Of a stretch of DNA of 7,740 nucleotides, positions 6,260-7,740 are shown one piece after another. Made by a program: the position numbers and the translations under genes. Each line of letters opens with the position of its first letter. Positions within the stretch are counted from its first letter, which is position 1. Origin of the DNA: Parachlamydiaceae bacterium (lineage in GTDB: Bacteria; Chlamydiota; Chlamydiia; Chlamydiales; Parachlamydiaceae); the NCBI GenBank assembly GCA_013698165.1, contig JACCVN010000108.1, positions 1 to 7,740 on the forward strand, in the 5' to 3' direction. Under the pieces are notes generated by a model. The model saw only the letters and a program-made list of their open reading frames with translations. It did no database searches and was not told where the DNA came from.

Positions 6260-6907
6260 CTAAAGTATAGGCCTATGGTCATTAGGTTTTTGCTTTAATA
6301 ATTCGGAAAGTAGTATCGCTGAAGGATTAGTACTAAATTCCAATCTTTTTAAAATGGCATTTGCATTTTTTGGGATAAAACGCATTTTTGATTGGGGCTC
6401 TTTGGATATCAACAGCATCGCTTTTTGGGTGGCAACGGTTATATTATCTGCGTGTATGATAAAGTTTTTTTCAAGCTTGTGTAAAGCAATTTGTGATTCT
6501 AAAGATGCATATTTAACAAAAATTTCTGGTTTTACCGTTTTATTGACAAAATCAACTTCTTTTCGATTAGCTTTCTCTTTTATTAAAGTGGCTAACATAA
6601 AATTAGTTGGAGAAGTCAATTCATTTATACAGCAAAGTTTAAGATTTGGTCTTAGATCTACTCCGTTAATTTGGGAAACATGATCACCAATAATCTTGAG
6701 TAACGCTTTCTTTTTTTCAGAATAACAGAAAATGTTCCAAGACTTTGAGATAAGTGCAATTGTTGGAGAATATTCAAAAGAAATGGCAAGGGAAGAAAAT
6801 ACCAGCTCGACTATTTCTTTTGGAATTGTCGTAGAATTAAATTGGTGTGTTGCAGGGACCTGAACACCTGTAAGATTTAAATTAGTTTTAACTATTGACA
6901 TTTGCAT
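6260..6907 (-). CDS. F-box-like protein, candidate eukaryotic-type effector
   Basis: The 215-residue product has an N-terminal segment (about 27-66) that fits the F-box pattern: IPKEIVELVFSSL, a short linker, then IALISKSWNIF with the hallmark Lys-x-Trp (K55, W57). In eukaryotes this fold binds Skp1 and recruits substrates to SCF ubiquitin ligases; bacterial versions, including many in amoeba-associated chlamydiae, are usually secreted and act in the host. Residues 67-215 are Lys-rich, look helical and may be degenerate ankyrin-like or other helical repeats (ASLESQIALHKL, NANAILKRLEF); no repeat family can be assigned firmly. No signal peptide or membrane segment is seen. The start at 6907 is supported by AAGGAA upstream (GGA about 11 nt from the ATG); the ATG two codons later is an alternative. 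The gene looks more AT-rich than rpoD and nqrA, which would fit later acquisition. Coding is likely, the F-box call moderate. Confidence 0.65.
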   Translation of the reverse strand: MQMSIVKTNLNLTGVQVPATHQFNSTTIPKEIVELVFSSLAISFEYSPTIALISKSWNIFCYSEKKKALLKIIGDHVSQINGVDLRPNLKLCCINELTSPTNFMLATLIKEKANRKEVDFVNKTVKPEIFVKYASLESQIALHKLEKNFIIHADNITVATQKAMLLISKEPQSKMRFIPKNANAILKRLEFSTNPSAILLSELLKQKPNDHRPIL

Positions 6908-6911
6908 TTTT

Positions 6912-6924
6912 GGAATTCCTTTTT
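6912..6924. repeat. Right copy of the short direct repeat flanking the F-box gene
   Basis: GGAATTCCTTTTT matches 6242-6255 except for one C. On the minus strand this copy also supplies the ribosome binding site (AAAAAGGAA) of the F-box gene, which is a functional reason for its sequence. Confidence 0.4.
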
Positions 6925-6936
6925 ACGTTTAAATTA

Positions 6937-6965
6937 ATTTTATCATAATAAATAATTAAAAGCAA
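6937..6965 (-). promoter_or_regulatory. Sigma-70-type promoter candidate for the F-box gene
   Basis: On the minus strand TTGCTT (6965-6960) and TAAAAT (6942-6937) are separated by exactly 17 bp. Transcription would start near 6930, giving a 5' UTR of about 23 nt that contains the ribosome binding site. This is the best promoter match in the window, although the region is AT-rich and chance matches are easier there. Confidence 0.5.
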
Positions 6966-6980
6966 AGTATTTATTATGAT
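6942..6980. repeat. Perfect 13-bp inverted repeat over the F-box promoter
   Basis: ATCATAATAAATA (6942-6954) and TATTTATTATGAT (6968-6980) are exact reverse complements with a 13-nt gap. The left arm overlaps the -10 box and spacer of the promoter candidate and the right arm lies just upstream of its -35. A dimeric regulator could bind there; the low complexity of the arms limits confidence. Confidence 0.5.
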
Positions 6981-7039
6981 TTCAGTATATAGTTTTCTTA
7001 GTTAGCTGGCAATGAGTAAGTTCAAAGTTATTTATTTAA

Positions 7040-7104
7040 GGGTGAATATTTAGAATTTTCGACATAGTATAGATAATCCATAAGCTACCTTGGCCCTGTA
7101 TTGA
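7040..7104 (+). repeat. Degenerate left half of the dispersed palindromic repeat (copy 3)
   Basis: GGTGAATATTTAGAATTTTCG (about 7041-7061) resembles the left arm of copy 2 at about 2046-2065. After a poorly conserved stretch of expected length, GGCCCTGTATTG (7092-7103) matches the core at 2098-2109 exactly. The similarity stops at the palindrome centre, where the foldback element begins. The alignment is by eye and the middle part is weak. Confidence 0.45.
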
Positions 7105-7412
7105 ACTTCACAAGTCGCCCCTTTGGGACTTATATTCAAATATTTCCTACCCATAGTTTGCCCCTATCGGGACTACACTATGGGCTTTACACTATTAGCC
7201 CCATTCGGGCAATTGCATAAGTGCAAAGAAATATTTTTAAGTAATGCTTAAATTAGATTTTCATAAAGAAAACTTTGATAAGCTTTATTGAAAAAAAACA
7301 AAAACAAATTATTTTCTTACAAAAAAATGATTAAAAATATTTTTTGGCACTTATGCATTTGCCTCATTCGGGGCTTCCTTAAAGTGTAGATTTAAAGTAT
7401 GAAGTTCAGGCC
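7092..7412. repeat. Foldback element (large imperfect inverted repeat)
   Basis: Inner arms 7197-7238 and 7333-7375 are reverse complements over about 42 bp with few mismatches, sharing AAAAATATTT, GCACTTATGCA and TTGCC blocks and differing mainly in the CATTC/GAATG core. Similarity resumes further out, where TGAACTTCA (7102-7110) pairs with TGAAGTTCA (7400-7408) inside GGCC..GGCC borders. The intervening left flank holds extra hairpins not matched on the right, so one side has lost or gained sequence. The 94-nt loop (7239-7332) is very AT-rich; its only frame is 15 codons (7244-7291). The structure resembles a MITE or foldback transposable element, with no transposase in the window. Confidence 0.65.
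7150..7184. repeat. Nested hairpin with CCCATAGT / ACTATGGG arms
   Basis: A perfect 8-bp inverted repeat (7150-7157, 7177-7184) encloses a smaller CCC..GGG hairpin (about 7161-7171). It belongs to a series of GCCCC..GGG motifs at 7117, 7160 and 7198, spaced about 40 bp, which are reverse-orientation relatives of the array units at 7455-7630. Confidence 0.6.
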
Positions 7413-7454
7413 ATTAAACTGTCAAATTTTGTTCTTTAAATGTGAAATTTGCGT

Positions 7455-7630
7455 GAAAGGGCTAATTTTGTATTATGCCAAATGTGCTAATTATTGAATT
7501 ATCCCCCGAATGGGCTAATTATTATATTATGCCCCAAACGGGCTATTATTGAATTATCCCCCCGAATGGGCTAATTGTTGTATTATACCCCGAAATGGGC
7601 TAATTAATGTATTATGCCCCGAATGGGGCT
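7455..7630 (+). repeat. Tandem array of seven units of about 28 bp
   Basis: Units begin at GGGCTAAT-type words whose first G lies at 7459, 7484, 7512, 7540, 7568, 7597 and 7626, a period of 25-29 and mostly 28. The consensus is roughly CGAATGGGCTAATTATTGTATTATGCCC. Each junction forms a small hairpin, GCCCC-GAAT-GGGGC. Unit 1 and unit 2 are the most diverged (unit 2 has GTGCTAA) and the right end is the best conserved. There are no unique spacers, so it is not a CRISPR array. A period not divisible by three argues against coding. Confidence 0.85.
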
Positions 7631-7740
7631 AATTGTAACCAACACCGCAATATAGACACTTTTTGCTTTAGCAAAAAAATTTATTCTGATAAACCTAAAG
7701 TTCAAAAACTTAAAAAGTTTATCAATAATGAAGATGAAAA
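7607..7740 (+). CDS. Possible partial gene running off the right edge
   Basis: A frame opens at ATG 7607, inside the last array units, and stays open for 44 codons to the window end. Its distal part (about codons 24-44, SKKIYSDKPKVQKLKKFIN) is rich in Lys, Asp and Glu and reads like soluble protein, whereas the first 15 codons are array sequence. There is no ribosome binding site before ATG 7607, and no in-frame start follows between 7610 and 7740. A stop-free run of this length is not rare in AT-rich DNA. It could be the start of a real gene, the tail of a decayed one, or nothing. Confidence 0.22.
   Translation, partial: MYYAPNGANCNQHRNIDTFCFSKKIYSDKPKVQKLKKFINNEDE
7660..7677. repeat. Short palindrome TTTTTGC / GCAAAAA
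   Basis: Seven perfect base pairs surround a TTTA loop. The T-run precedes and the A-run follows the stem on both strands, the reverse of a terminator, so no terminator is called. Confidence 0.35.

Noticed and set aside
6354..6683. Plus-strand open frame of 109 codons opposite the F-box gene
   Set aside because: It is antisense to the F-box-like gene, which has a better start, promoter and domain evidence. The hydrophobic look of the plus-strand product is typical of antisense to Lys-rich AT-rich coding sequence.
7244..7291. A 15-codon frame in the foldback loop
   Set aside because: It is too short and has no ribosome binding site. A run of this length is expected by chance in AT-rich sequence.
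7455..7630. CRISPR array
   Set aside because: The repeated units of about 28 bp are back to back with no unique spacers, and no cas-like gene is present.

Overview
The window most likely comes from an environmental chlamydia (Parachlamydiales or a similar amoeba-associated symbiont). Four things point there: a chlamydial-type primary sigma factor, nqrA standing alone away from nqrB-F as in Chlamydia, an F-box-like eukaryotic-type protein, and a large unrecognised protein that looks like secreted chlamydial proteins. The lineage is an inference from gene content and protein character; no database search was possible.

Layout. Positions 1-116 hold half of a dispersed palindromic repeat. Positions 152-209 form a very long hairpin just past the 3' end of rpoD, which is on the minus strand at 231-1889. 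The rpoD leader (1890-2000) carries its own hairpin. At about 2028-2193 lies a full copy of the palindromic repeat, whose right end leads straight into a CoiA-like competence/nuclease gene (2225-3085, plus strand). An intrinsic terminator and a structured leader follow, then a 470-codon gene of unknown function with an excellent ribosome binding site (3244-4656). A perfect 10-bp GC-rich hairpin (4666-4688) separates it from nqrA (4848-6236), the quinone-binding subunit of the Na+-translocating NADH:quinone oxidoreductase. A convergent minus-strand gene for an F-box-like protein (6260-6907) comes next, with a good promoter candidate upstream.

The last 830 bases hold no convincing complete gene but are highly structured. 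They contain a degenerate third copy of the palindromic repeat (about 7040-7104), a foldback element of about 320 bp (7092-7412), and a tandem array of seven units of about 28 bp (7455-7630). The foldback and the array are built from the same GCCC/GGGC hairpin motif, in opposite orientations. A short open frame (7607-7740) runs off the right edge and may or may not be the start of a gene.

The genes do not form one operon. rpoD and the coiA-like gene are divergent, the three plus-strand genes are separated by hairpins and leaders, and nqrA converges on the F-box gene. Transcription (rpoD) and sodium energetics (nqrA) are housekeeping functions. The coiA-like gene, the unknown protein and the F-box protein are accessory or lineage-specific, and the repeats lie beside them. 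The most interesting material is the repeat biology (two linked families of palindromic DNA) and the two candidate host-interaction proteins.
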